Assembly (NCBI GenBank): GCA_020055645.1
Contig: CM034548.1
Coordinates: 14,446,001-14,510,000, forward strand
Length of the DNA stretch: 64,000 nt
Reading direction: 5' to 3'
DNA from: Tomocerus qinae
Taxonomy: Eukaryota; Arthropoda; Collembola; Entomobryomorpha; Tomoceridae
Below the pieces are notes generated by a model. It saw only the letters and a program-made list of their open reading frames with translations. It was not told the origin of the DNA and did not search any database. Below, piece by piece: positions 26,879 through 40,473 of the stretch (position 1 is its first letter; each line of letters opens with the position of its first letter). Position numbers and translations under genes: made by a program.

Positions 26879-26980
26879 TTACAATTTCTGAATTTCATGG
26901 GACTCTTTTCTAAAATTGGAAAATGCGTTGACACCACCAAGCACAAAAATACTTATCAACAAGCTTACTACAAAATCCAT
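26879..26980 (-). CDS. Tiny ORF with signal-peptide-like start, unknown
   Basis: From an internal Met, 33 codons read as a strong hydrophobic signal (MDFVVSLLISIFVLGGVNA) followed by FSNFRKESHEIQKL and a stop. It could be a first exon of a secreted protein, but no consensus donor lies at its end. An in-frame upstream Met would give a 62-codon frame without a signal at its start. Chance is the leading explanation. Confidence 0.1.
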   Translation of the reverse strand: MDFVVSLLISIFVLGGVNAFSNFRKESHEIQKL

Positions 26981-28043
26981 TTCCCTTTTGCTCCATGAAA
27001 ATATTTTGTAGCATAGGGAGGAAGACATAATTGACACTGTGTGGTTTATGGATGATAAAATCACCAAGTTACTATGCCAGAGAGCCGAGCTGGTTGATTT
27101 TATGGAGTAGAAGTTAGTATGTTTAGTCGCCAGAGTGGATTTTATGTTATTTTAGGGGTGTATGTATATAGTTGATGTTCTATAATTCTGTATGATATTA
27201 TGATGATGTGTAAAATATGGATATTGATATTATTGGGAAGGAAATTGTTGACTCTGTGACTAAGGCGAAGTGGGAGTTAGTTGTTGAGTTGTACCTATGC
27301 ATTTGTGCATTTCTATTTATGGAATCCCATTACACTTACTTTATATCTCACTGAGCCATACTTCTATAGGCAATAAAGAGCACATTGAGATGAGAACTGT
27401 GACCAGGTCACTTCCACTTCGTATCTATCAAAGTTTACGTTCCGTCCGTCCATAGTTAGGACAAATTGTCCATTTATGGTTGTCCATGTTTATATGACAG
27501 ACACGATTTGGCCGCACTATGTTTACTCAACTTATCTTAAGCGTTTCTAGTCCTATACCTACGATGTAATCGTCAAAAATACTACTTCGCTATTGTGTCT
27601 TTATACATTGAGGCAGGGATGTACACCGACTCAGGGCACGAAACTGTCAACGAAACAACTCTATTTGAAATCTTGTTCGACTTAACTCCTTGACAAACAA
27701 ATCGGGTTTGTCTACAGCCTTAATCCCATCACTGTAACCTGTCAAAAATTTTAAGATGCCATAGTTTTATCAATAAAATAAATAAATAAGATAAAATTTT
27801 GTTGATTTTGGAATTATGTTTATTTATATATACTCTATATAGGATATAAACCACAAGTATTAAGTAATTTTCGAAGAACCAGCGAATTAGCACTATTTTA
27901 CTAATTTCACATCTCTAGGAAGTATTTAACGAGTTATATATACTAGGGACGTAATCTTTCCCCTTTCATTTTCCTAGTTCTTATCGCTGACAGAATATTA
28001 AAAAATAGAAGGTTGATCAGAATGATTAGTTTTCGAGATAGTC

Positions 28044-28120
28044 AGCGTGTCTTTGTAGCTTAGATTGGTAGAGGTTGCTGCTTAAGCACGTAGATTGAAA
28101 TTATTACATCGTCATTTTAA
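28044..28120 (+). repeat. tRNA-like stretch, possible SINE head
   Basis: The stretch contains TAGCTTAGATTGGTAGAG, which fits the RNA polymerase III A-box/D-arm pattern of tRNAs well. About 35 bases downstream, AGATTGAAATTATTAC resembles a worn B-box/T-arm. The 5' strand begins GTCTTTG, but I cannot pair a full acceptor stem and the anticodon arm is weak. A tRNA-derived SINE head or a tRNA pseudogene fits better than an active tRNA gene. Confidence 0.35.
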
Positions 28121-30940
28121 GCGTTTAATTCTGCAATTGAATTACAAACTCATTAAAACAGCAGAGTTGACTGAAATGAGATAAATTTTACTGCTCCGTG
28201 AGCTTGAGATGCTCCCATAGTTTTCTTTTACCTGTTCTATATAGAGTTTTTACTAATAACTTGCTTATATAAGGATGAAATTGAATTAGTATGTAATGCT
28301 AATAATATTCCTTTATGACTACATAACTACTCGCATTGGAGCATATACAGGTGGAACTTAAGTACATATAATTCAAGTGTTTCCAGATATACCTACCTAC
28401 ATTACAACCACGAATTCAGAGATGTAAACAGTAAATAATATAATTACATCTCCCGAGGCTTGTAAAACATCACTTGAAAGTTAACCTGGAGCAAGTCGCA
28501 AAAATTTTGTAGCTACTTACTACTGAATTCAACTGATTACATAAAATGTGTCTACAGTTTCCTATGGTTAATCTTTGTAATGGCATAAAAGTAATAAGTA
28601 TACATACATACAAGTAATCATTTCAACCGAAGCAGTAGGATGGCATTTATTAAGAACCACTTGGCTGTAAAAATATTGAATTTCTGGGACTCCTTTTACA
28701 TACTCTCCTTTATTAAAAGGGCTGCTGGAGAAGCACAAGTACGAGCAATCACTGGGGCATATTGCCACTCAGGTTAGTAATCATTTGGTTGGATGTAGTC
28801 TTGACAAAATAAAAAGTTCTCAAGTTTGAGTTAGTAGAAGAAAACTCATCATTTGCGAAATTTCATGAAACTCATTTATTAAACCAGGTAAATCAGATAC
28901 TCGAACTGATATTCCTACTAGAACTAAATTATTGCCTCATTTAATTAATAATAACCCAATTTGCTTGGCGCAATCTGCCTGGAATATCAATTTAGTCTAT
29001 TCTACTCGTCTACCATGAAACTTACATATCACGCCAGAACAACTCAAGCCTTTCTACAGATTCTAACCACTTCATAAAATATGACAACTATTTTTGAAAA
29101 CTCAGCTGTATTGAGATGGTTCGCTTCGCTCTGCATTTTAGGGTAGAATACATATTTGTTTATTTTTATTTTATGCCTGGTATTAAATCGATCAATAAAT
29201 ACCTACTTCCAATTACAACAGCATTTTCTTCTGACCCGTGGTTTAAAAATTTTGATGACAGCAACATTTAGTGCAAACAGTTCAAATGTCATAGTTGTGT
29301 TTATTCGTATTTTGGCTTCCAATTTACTATTTTTGGATATTAATATAACTAAAAATCCTAAAATACTATTGGCGAGCTTTTGCGAAAGAGTTTCTTTATG
29401 TAACCAAGAAGATCTAAAGTAAAAAGGGTGGATATTGTATGTACAATACTTATAAAAATTATATGAACCCTTTTTTGTTGTTTGGATCAGGATCATTTTA
29501 TACAATTTTAATCCTATATACCTAATAATGAGACTTTCCTGCTGGCATTTTAAGCTAAATAAGTAATTGTTTCTTTCTACTAAAGTCGTTTTATTCAAAT
29601 TTTGTATTAATTCTAACGTGACAATCAGACCTTTAAACATATTGACGTTATAGTATTAATAGTTCTAATCTAATATTGATTTGCGAACAATTTGATGGCT
29701 GTTGCGAGTTTGCAAGTCTTGCTATTTGAAATGCAAATATCTGCCCAACCAGACATTACTTTGCTGACATCATTATGTCATTCATTCGTTACTGTTAAGA
29801 TCGACATACCTTAGCTTAGCTACTCGGAGGTTTGACAATGCTTTATGAAGTTATGATGTCGTCTCATTGTCAGTTCGTTAGAGTTAGTAAGACTGTTTCA
29901 ACTCTTGTATGACAAAGTATTACGTAGATGAGAAATACCTGTTCGGTAAGTGAATGACACGCACACGGGCAAAATTGATTAAATCATAATTCGTGGTCCG
30001 TTTCATGAACAAGCCGAGGCCAACGTTAACGCACACAAGCTTAATGCTTTACAAATGCATATGCGTCCTCATTAATTATTACGTAATAAAAGCTACGAGC
30101 TGAAAAATAATGACTGCATTATGCTTAATCTCCCAATCAGCATCAATGTACAATGTATAGGTGACTTACTTTAAGACATTTGAGAAAACTGAGAAATCGT
30201 TATAAATTCACATTGACAATTCTCAAATCAACTGAAAAGTAGTTATATAGGTAAAAAGTCTAGGTAAATATACGAGAAAATTGATTAAACGTGCCATACT
30301 CGCTTTACTTCTGACAAAGAATCTTCACATCGTTTAATTCTGTTTCTTACAGTTGTTTAGCCTTATTGAATTGATAATGAGATTTTGAACGAAAGATCGG
30401 ATCGATTACTGTCGAGAAAACGATTAAATGAATTTACGCATGTATTCATCAAACAGCCAATGAATACTAACTCTACACTATATTTATTATGAGCTACATC
30501 AAACATTCATGAATCAAACTTGTAAATTAATTCTTATCCGCAATTTACAACGGGTTTGTCATTAACAAACACTAAGTAAAGCAATGGCACAGTGGAATTT
30601 CTCCAAAAGGTTGTATACTGTACAAATGCAAATGTTTGATTAACTTCATGAGCTTGCGGAGGTTAGAGATAATTAGGAGACAACTAAGCGAACGTTCATG
30701 CTAGAACATGGGAATTTAGGTATTCCATAAATTCTTAATTTCACTCTCTACTTAATACTGATTAAGAAGTAACTATATCTATTCATTTTTCTATCCCAAT
30801 CTACTAATGCTTTATTTGTTATGTAATTCGTTTATTGTAATTCACTTGCAATCCCATGGTCTTTGTTATGAAGTGCCAATTTCATTTCGGGTGATACAAT
30901 ATTCCATTTCGTTTGATCTAATGGAGATTGCCGTAGCAAT

Positions 30941-31093
30941 CAATGTTCCGTTTTAGACGGATAATTTTAGCTCCATAGTGAATAAAATGGCTAAAACCAT
31001 GAGTTTTTGATTTCCCGCCAAATTGAGAATGCTTTTCTTAATTCACGTAGTCATTTTAGCCGGCCATTTTAACCGGCTGGTCACCGAACACTG
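30941..31093. mobile_element. 153-bp MITE, hAT-like
   Basis: The ends are CAATGTTCCG and, reversed, CAGTGTTCGG. Inverted similarity continues inward for about 30 bp with mismatches (shared AG.CGG.TAA pattern). It is flanked by GTAGCAAT at 30933-30940 and ATAGCAAT at 31094-31101, an 8-bp duplication with one mismatch. An 8-bp duplication with CA(G/A)TG-type ends is characteristic of hAT elements. It carries no reading frame, so it would be non-autonomous. Internal TTTTAGC/GGCCATTTTAACCGG repeats add to its folding potential. Confidence 0.55.
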
Positions 31094-31101
31094 ATAGCAA
31101 T

Positions 31102-33300
31102 CAGTGTTGGATGTAATTAATAAGCTTATTTTCTAAGCCTTAGGTATCCCTTTTTCTTATGTTAATCGAATCTATATATATCAATTGGAAATTAGCCAAA
31201 TTGACAGACATAATTTCGGCAAGACAAAGCAATTGACGATAGTTATATACATAAACAATCCACTGTTTCCTTCAACATTGAAAAACAAAAATGAGAGAAA
31301 TGTGCCGAAATGGAATGATTACATAAGTTATCATGTTTGCAGATCTTTATTGATTGATAAGTAAGGTAAAGGTCAAAGATGCACTTGTAATTTGGATCGA
31401 TGCATTGGCATTTGGGTGCCCGGTGTCCCCGCAAAATGTATATTGAATATTTGGTAATTTTATGTAATGTTTGAGTCAACTTAGTACTATTACTGTCTGC
31501 CGCATGCATAATATGTTTGCATATAAGTTGAACAAAATGGTCATGGGTCAGAGGGAATTTAAATGCTTTATTAGCTCATCAAAATGCTTATTGATCCGTC
31601 ATTATACAAGAGGGATGACCGGTAGCTGAAGAGTAATGAAAAACAAATGAAGATTGAGAATTTAATATCATTGTCGATAGCCTTATTAAGAGTGAGGTAT
31701 TGTCCGTTCAATGACGATATGTTTTAGTGAATAAACTCGTCAAGCTACTAGCGATATATTAAAATACGTTCGCCCGTGTGTCTTGTATCCTGCTGTGCTA
31801 TAATGTGAAGCTTTCATGTCACCAGTCACTACAGCGTCACTAAAGCAATGCCGACTGATAATAACAATATCCAAGTCAAATTCTATTGATACATTGATGC
31901 CAAATCCATATCAAACAATCAAACTATTTCCCATATTGATAGTAGCATTCTGAGACGCTGTCTTCCCCAAAAATCATAAATAAAAGTATATCTAGCCCTC
32001 TGGCCACTAGTATTAGAAACTTTCAGAGCACAAACCAAAAAAGTGGACATTCATTCATTCACGACTACAGGAGATTATCAAGTAGATAGTGGGTAGATAA
32101 AAGTCTATTATTAGGAACATAAAAATCTTTAGTAGCGATAAGGCTTATTAAACACGATAACGTTTATTAAGCACGGTAACGTTTATTAAAACCTAGTTGA
32201 TGATAATATTCGCGTAAAAGAGATAAAATATTCCTTAAATTGGGTTATATAGTCATTGCACAATCTTGAACGTATAAGGAAGAGCAAGGTTGGAGTTACG
32301 AATGGAATTAGGATGACTATGTGTGGATTCTACATAGATGCATCATAGGACGACTTCCTTTCTTTTTTAAAGGATGTACTGTTGCAATGACTAATGTGCA
32401 TATTAATAAGCGTTAACAATTTGCAGTATAGTACGAGTACAAAGTGCATCACTGAAGATGACAGAGAGAGAAAATGACGTCATAAATTCCTGATATTTAT
32501 TAATTATTTTAAACAAAACATAACAATGATGTCATTTGGTTTGAGTCAGAGTAAGTTAGAAACGTTAAAGTCATTCCTATCCTATTAATGATAAGGTGAG
32601 AGTAGGATTGCAATGCTTACAATATAGAGCTGGCTGTAGATAGCAAAGCATTAAGGGGGTTCTTCATGCCCTGTCTGTGTCTTTTGTCAGTTCCCTGATG
32701 TGGCCTCTTCTTTTCTGTTGGCCATACTCTGCTGTACATTCTGCCACTACTGCACTATTGCCTGCTACGTTTGTGCTACTTGTGCACAGACAGTGTGCTT
32801 CGAGTAGAAGTGTGTATGGAAAGCCAAGCAACAAGCCGTTTCAGGCATGGAAGACAGGCAGGGAAACATCTTGACGGCTTTTTTGGTGCTCAGTTAGCTT
32901 TCGACAGTGTTGGAGAGCGGTGCACACAGACAGACGTACATAGACACAAAGTACATGAGATATCTCTGTGTTCAACATTTTCGTTTACCACTCACGGATA
33001 TTACAATGTGAAAATATAACACAAGCCAATCAAAACAAGAAAAAAAAACCATAATTACTACCTATACAGTGACATTATCAAAAAACGATTACCTAATTGA
33101 CATTTTGGTATCTATAGTGGTTTTCCAGTTTGGAGAATTGAACTGTTGTTACTGCATCCAACGGATGTATGCTATTCTTACCAAGTACCACTACAATTAG
33201 AAACTCATTTACAGCCGGACAGGTGTTTTAGAACATAGAAATTAGTAGTTTTAAAAAAAGGAGTGAGTGTTGTTAATTGTTTTGAATTTTCGGTCGTTTG
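31102..33300. other. Upstream region of the 33.4-kb gene
   Basis: No coding exon is supported. A 19-bp tandem duplication built on CACG(A/G)TAACGTTTATTAA lies at 32152-32189. Between 32.64 and 32.90 kb composition becomes more balanced, with two overlapping open frames on the plus strand (65 and 82 codons). This ends about 500 bp before the promoter and could be regulatory sequence or an untranslated upstream exon. I see no splice donor that would decide it. Confidence 0.45.
32152..32189. repeat. 19-bp tandem duplication
   Basis: Two adjacent copies of CACG(A/G)TAACGTTTATTAA occur, with a third partial GCTTATTAA just before them. They lie about 1.1 kb upstream of the promoter at 33.3 kb. Confidence 0.7.
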
Positions 33301-33307
33301 TACCGAA

Positions 33308-33351
33308 TATAAAGTACAGTCACCAGTTGACAGTTCAACGGAAAAAGTTCA
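33308..33351 (+). promoter_or_regulatory. TATA box and initiator of secreted-protein gene
   Basis: TATAAA at 33308-33313 is followed by TTCAACG, with a candidate +1 A at 33337 (29 bases downstream, the usual spacing). TTCAGTG, with A at 33351, is a better match to the arthropod TCAGT initiator but is 43 bases away. A two-codon upstream ORF (ATG TGA) lies at 33355-33360, only 4 or 18 bases from these starts, so it would mostly be skipped. The leader to the main ATG is about 70-85 nt and carries no other ATG. Confidence 0.4.
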
Positions 33352-33419
33352 GTGATGTGAATAAAGTGAATATTTGATAAATTAAATTGTGCTGACGAAT
33401 ACCGAAAAGTAGCATAATA

Positions 33420-33492
33420 ATGGGTGTCTCTTCAATTTCTTGGATTTGTATTCTGACTCTATCGTTTCTTTGCGGACTGTCCGTTCAAGAAG
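33420..33492 (+). CDS. First coding exon, secreted or membrane protein
   Basis: An ATG in good context (A at -3, G at +4) opens 24 codons plus one base, ending at G|GTAAGA, a consensus splice donor in phase 1. The peptide begins MGVSSISWICILTLSFLCGL and continues SVQEG: a polar start, a hydrophobic core of about 14 residues and a small-residue cleavage region near GLS, which is a classical signal peptide. The frame continues into the intron only briefly, so splicing is required. A TATA-type promoter lies about 110 bases upstream. The rest of the protein is not identifiable here, so it could be any secreted, GPI-anchored or single-pass membrane protein. A short signal-peptide exon followed by a long phase-1 intron is a common layout for animal genes of extracellular proteins, including immunoglobulin-domain and Ly6 families. 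That is a general pattern, not an assignment. Confidence 0.6.
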
Positions 33493-36400
33493 GTAAGACA
33501 GACAGAACAACTTTTAAAATAAAACAAGACATAGAATAGTTCAACAGCATTCTCATTCTTTTTCTCATTATGTAAAATTCAAAGGTTATTTCTTGGAGTG
33601 TGGTACTAGTAAGTTAAGTGGCATGCGGGCTATGCTTAGTATTGAAGTAGTACTATAGAAGAAGATAATATTATAGTAGCTCCCTAAAGTTAAGTAGTGT
33701 CTCCAATTCTCCATTTCCTTCCCGTGACCTGTGTACTCTGATTTACATGTATTAGTTAGGTCGTTGACTGCAGTGGGAGGCTAGGGATGGTTTCCTCAAA
33801 GTTAACACCTGTATTGTATTAGTATTACCTGTCTAGAATCCAGTGCGACACTCCACTCTCTGTGAACTGAAGACTTTGGGATTTTCATTGCCATCCGTCT
33901 GTGTCTGTTCTTTTATATTGTTGTAGGTATTTACTCGATAACGAAAAAGATCCTCCGGCGATCTTACCTTGTCCACCCACTTTAGTGCATTGTAGTAGTA
34001 AGTAAGTACTACTCACCCGTACTCGTTCTGATTGTATGTATAAGTTCTTCTCTTGCATTGCGAGTCAGTTATTTTACAGTATACAAGAAGACGGTTTGTA
34101 GTGTACGTGTAGAGTATACGCCATTCTACTATCCATCCTAGCAGCGCGCAATTCTTAGTCAACAAAATCCTTTTTATGTTTCTTGTTCTTCAGTTAAAAA
34201 AAACTTACGGTTAGTCAGCCTGACTTGAATTGCCCGTCCATATCTAGGTATTACTATTACACACCACAAACAACAGACAACTTGCATTGGGGCTTATATC
34301 GTAGTTAAATCTTTGTATATTCGTGAGCATAATATTATAGCTCAGGTATAGCATTACCCTTTACTTTCAGCATCAAATGCGATGCGTGTACATATCTCTC
34401 TCTTCTACTTACTTATCTTATGCTGTGCACAATATTCTGTAACGTTTGAGAATGTGGCCCCCATTTGCTAGCAAATTTTCTGATTGAATTATTCCACACT
34501 ACCTTTTACCTTTTATACAGGTAGACAGACACAGACGCATAAAAATGGGCTTAGGAACATCTGCATCTCTCCTGGCCTCGTCTTCTTATAAGTATTACAC
34601 AAACTACTCATCTTTGCAAGCAGAATGCCTCTATATCATTATTGGGCTCAGCCCGTTAGCTTAATTGAGAATTGGAAGCTGGAATTCAATTTTATCACCT
34701 GTTTAGAGACCAGATATGCCAGATACTACAAACATGATATTTATGATATCTCATCGCATATCTATAATTTAGGTGGATAGATACTACTCGTAGATATTGC
34801 GGAGAGTATACTTACCTAGTCAACAACAAACACAAGTGAATTGAATGCTGAAGTGATTCTCTGAAAATAGCAAACATGTACAAAATGTAGTTACCTAACC
34901 ACACCACTTCGTCAATATATTATTCATCACGCTGCATAGCTACTGCAGATAAATAACGACTATGTGGCATTAGTCTAAGTGGCAACTGGGTTATGTTATG
35001 CTTCCACTTCTTTATACCTTCTATCTTTCAAATGCCAACCAACATTCACAAATGCAATTTGCCATTTGCTATATACTGCAATTGGCATAAAATCCTGCAG
35101 AATTCTGTTACCTTTTAGCAGACAACTTCTAAGAGCTCTCCTACTTAAATTCTTAGTAACTTCATACTTACCATTTGACTACTAACTACTTCTTCGGAGA
35201 CGACGACGTATAATGCAAACTGTAAATGCCAACGCAGTTAGAGCATTTTAAATGTTCTAATTAGGAGTTTCTGTCTCTTCTTAGTGCTTACTTACTCATT
35301 CATACAAAGTGTCATATTCCTCGCTGCTATGATCCAAGAGGGTATTCTATTGAAATGCTGATTGTGAGTGACTAAGTGCATAAGTACCTGGTACAGATAC
35401 CAAAAGGTACTTTGAATCCATTTTGTATGTGTAGTTTGTCATCTCTTGGAGTACAACTGGTGATTGCTGGGCTGAGCCAAGTCAAGAATACTGAGAGATT
35501 GTACTAAAAAGTTTCCTACATTTTTTATCATGCTAATTCTAGATGGATTATCATTCTGCTCAGAGTTTTTACTGTATTTTTATTTTGTATGACTGTACTG
35601 TGCATTGCTCCAAGTACTTAATGTCGCTATATGCCCCTAGATTTAAATTGAAACTCAAATATACCAACCACACAGTGGAGTAGTACTAGTGATGGTTGAC
35701 TTTCTAAATGCATTACTACAAGGAATAAATGTAAATTGATGGCTATGATGTAATTATACGCATTTACATAAATTCCCTAGGCTTTTATTAGAAGGATTTT
35801 TTAAAGATAATTTGTAATCAGGAACTATGCTGGGCGGTCGTTTGTACTGACTAATATTAAGAATACATGAATAGTATTTTGTGGTTTTCACAGGAAACCC
35901 GGCGTATTGACGCAAACTAAAAAAGCCCTAAATCAGCGATGATTAATGAAATGTTCTTGCTAATGCTTTTACATTCGACAGGAAACATAGTGCCAAGGTC
36001 TAATAATACAATTTTGAGATTGTTTCTGCAAATGTGCATTTCAGTGCAGTAGTGATATGCTTAAGTGTATACGTGTTTAATAATAAGTTGGCTACACGCT
36101 ATTTGGTCGGTGAAGAAAGTAAGGAGCGGTTGAATGAAATCTGTTGTAGAGCTAGATAATAAGTACGTAGATAATAATGTTATTACACATCGTAGGCAGT
36201 CCATTATTATAAAATTATTGTACATCTACCTGCATTTGTAATTTCTGAGATAGGAAACTATGGATTAGCACTGGTATTATTACTAGCGGAGCATAATGTT
36301 TTACATTATGCCATGGAGTGTTATAGACATGCAAATTGCAATAATTAGAAACAGTGTTATATATAGAGATAAGGTTAGTAAGTGATTTCTGTAGTAGGGA

Positions 36401-38572
36401 GTGCTGTACAGTTTGTATTATTTTATGAAGATTCATTTCTGGGTGGTATGCTATTACAGTAGTAGTACATTACATTTCCATGCAAGTACCGAGGAGAATA
36501 ATAGAATTGAATAGAAAGAGCGGTGGTAAATAGTAAATGACCGTAATAGCTAGAAATGTGATCAGATCACCGTACTCAGTCAGCAAATGGAAATTAACTG
36601 AACTGGATTAATGCAAGCGATTCACTCCACGACTTATAATATAATATGCACAGTCATAGGTGAATTGTAATGTGGGATGAATACTAAGGAGAGAGATGAG
36701 ACGAGCTGAATTAATGTTCTAAATCGGTTTCCTTCTGTTCTGTTGCGTTCTGTCTTTGGATATATAATAATGCACCTCTACCTATAATACTATTAGTCAG
36801 AGAGCAGTAGCACTAGCCAGACATACCTGCAAATACTTGCAAGTACATTACGTTTCTCAACTTGTAAAAGGCTCCCTGGCTCCGAATAAGCGAATTGTCT
36901 ATGTTCAGTCAGACTTATGTTTAAAACCGTGGAAAATGCAAAATCAAAGGAAGCCTACCTTCTATGGTCTACGATTCACTTCACTACTTCTAGCAAACTA
37001 ACTAACTGGCAATCTACATGTATGTGTGTTTGCAGTGAATGAGTATAGGATTTGAATAAAGCCAAAAGGCAAGTTATAATACAGCGTCTCTTGTTTTGCA
37101 CATTAACCAAATAGTAGCACTACACTGTGTTAAATTAAGTAACTTGACTCTTAGTCTTGTTTGTGATTGTGTGGTTCAGGGCCTGAATGAATAGTAAAGC
37201 AATGAGGTCATCCTAATACTCATTTTCATTGTGTACTAAGTAAGTAAGCTGTAAATCTACTACACTCCGCACATGGGTGCAATGGGGCAAAGAATTTTTA
37301 TCAACAAACTCAATACGTGATCGAGATAGACGATTTTCTTGCACCATACAGCAAATCTCTTTCGACATCCATCTATACAATTTGTATACGCATACACATT
37401 TTTTAGAACAAAATATGGATTGGATTAACTATTACTGCTGGACAAATACACAGGAAGAGTAGGACGGGGCATTCTGTCAGTCAACAACACAGAAGAGTCT
37501 GCTGGAATGATTTTGCATATAATGTCATTTGACTTTTTGACTAACGCTACGTAACTTATAATGGCCATAAATCTAGACATAATACATTTTATGCAAAAAG
37601 TGAACTTTCGTCTGCATTTCAACCGGCATCATAATACTCATTCGTTACATGCAGATGAACTCTTGTATAGAAATCTGTCACGGAGAGCGGCGAATCATTA
37701 ACTTGCAAACCATCCAAGGCTACGAAAAACCATAAATTCACATGAACAAGACAGGACAGTGAATGGAGAGCAGGATCATCACATAATTCTTTCGCTCTTC
37801 TCTAATCAATGCAGTTCAAATTAGCGCACTATTCTACATGGCATTTGTGTATTGTAAATAGAAACAAACGATGCCCTAAAAGCTACCTCGTTTTACTTGT
37901 TTTCGTAGGTATTATGTGATTGTTATTGGCCGTGCAGTGCATTGGATCAGTTGTTGCAGTATTCTAGTAGGTATAACTGTAGTATAATATAGCCGAGTTT
38001 ATACTAGTACTACTACATTGGGGCTTTTATTTTACATCTACAATGGCAACCTAGTTAGGCAGAAAGAAGAAAAGTTTAATGTTACACGCTTTAAAATAAA
38101 CTGTAATGCATTTTACGCGTCACTCACAATGAATCCTTTTTGTCTCTTAGAAGAAATTTTTCGTGACGTGCATGGGAGGGATAGGGTTTTGTATTTTATT
38201 GCTTTGCTTAGCAATACTTTATGTTTGCTGTACACAATAAGGACAATAGACGGTTACTATTATTGCCAGAGTTATATTATTATAGTGATGAATACAATGG
38301 CACGTACAGCCATATATGCTATATATAGTTTATATAGTGTGGCTATGTGAATGTTCGTTTGGACTTTTATGTATGCTTTGAACGGAAAGGCACTTGTTAA
38401 ATATTTGGTATCTACTTTATCGGCAACAGCAAAATGTGAGCATGGAACCTCGTAGAATGGCAGCATTACTTGACTATCTTACAATTTTACAATGACAAGA
38501 ATAGCTTTTCGTTTCACACCGATGCGCTAGTTGTGCTTTGGGGAACTCAGGTTGGAAAACGTCGAAATAACT

Positions 38573-38605
38573 ACTCACTCACTTACTCACTCACAATCAC
38601 AATCA
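38573..38605. repeat. ACTC/ACAATC microsatellite
   Basis: ACTC units, interrupted by ACTT, run into two ACAATC units. It is a simple repeat. Confidence 0.8.
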
Positions 38606-40432
38606 GTCATGTTATGTTGTAGTAAGACCTAGATTATAATATTTACTAGATATAATATTATACGTGTGCATGTGTCTGGATTGTGGGCATTATTGTACGT
38701 AATTGTACCTGTATACACATTCTGCTGGAAAGGATATCATTAGATATGTGTTAGTTGTGCATATATTTACTGTCGTCTATATTTTGTAGTTACATATAGT
38801 AGATCACGTAAAATTACATTATTTGAAAGAATAAAGGATGAACTAAACTATAGTGTATGGTAATGGCAGTATTTACTGCTGGTTTGTTTGTTCCTTTATG
38901 AATTCAATGAATACCGTGCTCTCTCTGTTATTGTAATGCTGGGTGAGTAGCAATGGCATAGCAGTGCAGGCAGTAGTAGTGGTCGGATATGTAAGTAAAG
39001 TGTATGGAAACGAGAACACAGGGCACAAAGGTGTATAAACTGACTGTTGTTGTAGTTTGTAGCTCTAATTTCGTGAACAGTAAAAGAAACAACGTTCCCA
39101 AACTATAGTTAACCTATCAAGAAACTTTTCATTGTGTTTTCGAGCATCCTTTGTATATATTGTCTTTTAACTGGAGGGATTGTACGTATTCTGACTGGAA
39201 TGGATCAATCATGATGAAGTTGGAACTTGGAGAACAGATACTCATGATATGAATACTTTACGTACTCCGACTCCCTCCACTATCCTCCATACAGATACAT
39301 TACCTGCTAATAATCTTTATATGTCAGACACAGAGCTATAACTTATAACACCAACCTATATTAATCACTGTACTCTATTGCGCCTTAAAGTTTCATCTGG
39401 CTGGACTGCAACAACGAGCACGTGCAATCAACCGCAATGCTGTACATGTAGAATTACAAAAATTTTAAGGTACTGGAGGAATCCCATGTATTAATTACAA
39501 CCTGGAGATAATATACGGCACTTTGTGCATCCTAACATTAATTATGTGTGTAAGGTGTGCCTCAAAACTAATTTGAACGCTAAGGTATCAAGTAGCTACC
39601 TAATTGCTTCCGAAGATCGATTTCGATTAGGCATTGAGCACTATTTTACTCCCAAAAGTTATCATAAGGCATATGATTTATATTCAAATAGATTTTTTAA
39701 TGCAAGTAATAGTTAGCAAAAATTGCACTCATCAATTGGTAAAAGAAATCCGGAGTTTCCATTAAAAAAATAAGTATAATGGTCAAATTATTTAACGATC
39801 GTCTGAAGAGGATTTCCACATGTTGGAAAAATATCATATTACCTTAGCAGTAATTTTATTCGTCTGGAGTCTTTATTTTGCGTAGGTAGAGAAACTAATG
39901 GCGTCTTTTCCTTTTTCTGCGGAGTGTTGTATAAGTTTTGTGCATTGAAGTAGTCTTGTTGTATAATAGTGGGGGACATTAAATAGGATATATGTTACTG
40001 GTATTTTATTTCAGCAAAGACATTGAGTTTACATACGATATGTGGTCGGGCAACGTTCTAATTCTTTATTATTGGTTTCTGTTTCCTTTGTTGGTTATGT
40101 TGAACTATGAAAGAAAGTGAATTATCTCCTTGCTGGAGACATTTTGCCGAGAGAAGTACATTGAAAGCGTACGAGTTACTTACATGTATGGCACTTGTGA
40201 AATTCACATCCAAAGTTTTGTCCGTAGAATTGTGTCGTAGTGCAGGACTCTCTCCTAGTTAGTGATAGTGGTGAAGTGGAAATGTGGAATGATGTGTTGT
40301 TGGGTCTGGTCGAAATATCATATATTTTTGCCACAATTAGTAGGGACAAGAGAAGAGTTGAGTGCCACGGTGGCGGCGGCATTGAAATCGGTGTAACGTA
40401 ACAAAACGTAATGGCACGAGTTGGTGTACATA

Positions 40433-40473
40433 ATATCATATAGTTATTGTTACATATCATATAGTTATTGTTA
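40433..40473. repeat. 21-bp tandem duplication
   Basis: Two copies of ATATCATATAGTTATTGTTA are separated by one base. The identity is perfect, so the duplication looks recent. Confidence 0.85.

Larger units (their letters stand above)
22901..30932. other. Non-coding stretch without a supportable gene
   Basis: It is AT-rich, with a repeat tail at 24.56-24.77 kb and a tRNA-like stretch near 28.05 kb. Two similar 30-bp strings beginning GCCGAGCTG lie in the same orientation at about 25140 and 27082 and might be ends of a decayed element. The longest reading frame of the window, 145 codons on the minus strand (29203-29640), lies here opposite an 88-codon plus-strand frame. Both are AT-rich, show no recognisable domain and are near the chance maximum. 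Confidence 0.55.

Noticed and set aside
29203..29640. Longest reading frame of the window, 145 codons on the minus strand
   Set aside because: For an AT-rich window of this size, a rough estimate from stop-codon frequency puts the expected longest frame near this length. No domain, no splice or poly(A) context, and biased Ile/Leu/Lys/Asn composition.
38018..38350. 110-codon plus-strand frame with cysteines and hydrophobic end
   Set aside because: No splice-compatible start or end and no recognisable family. Length is within chance expectation.
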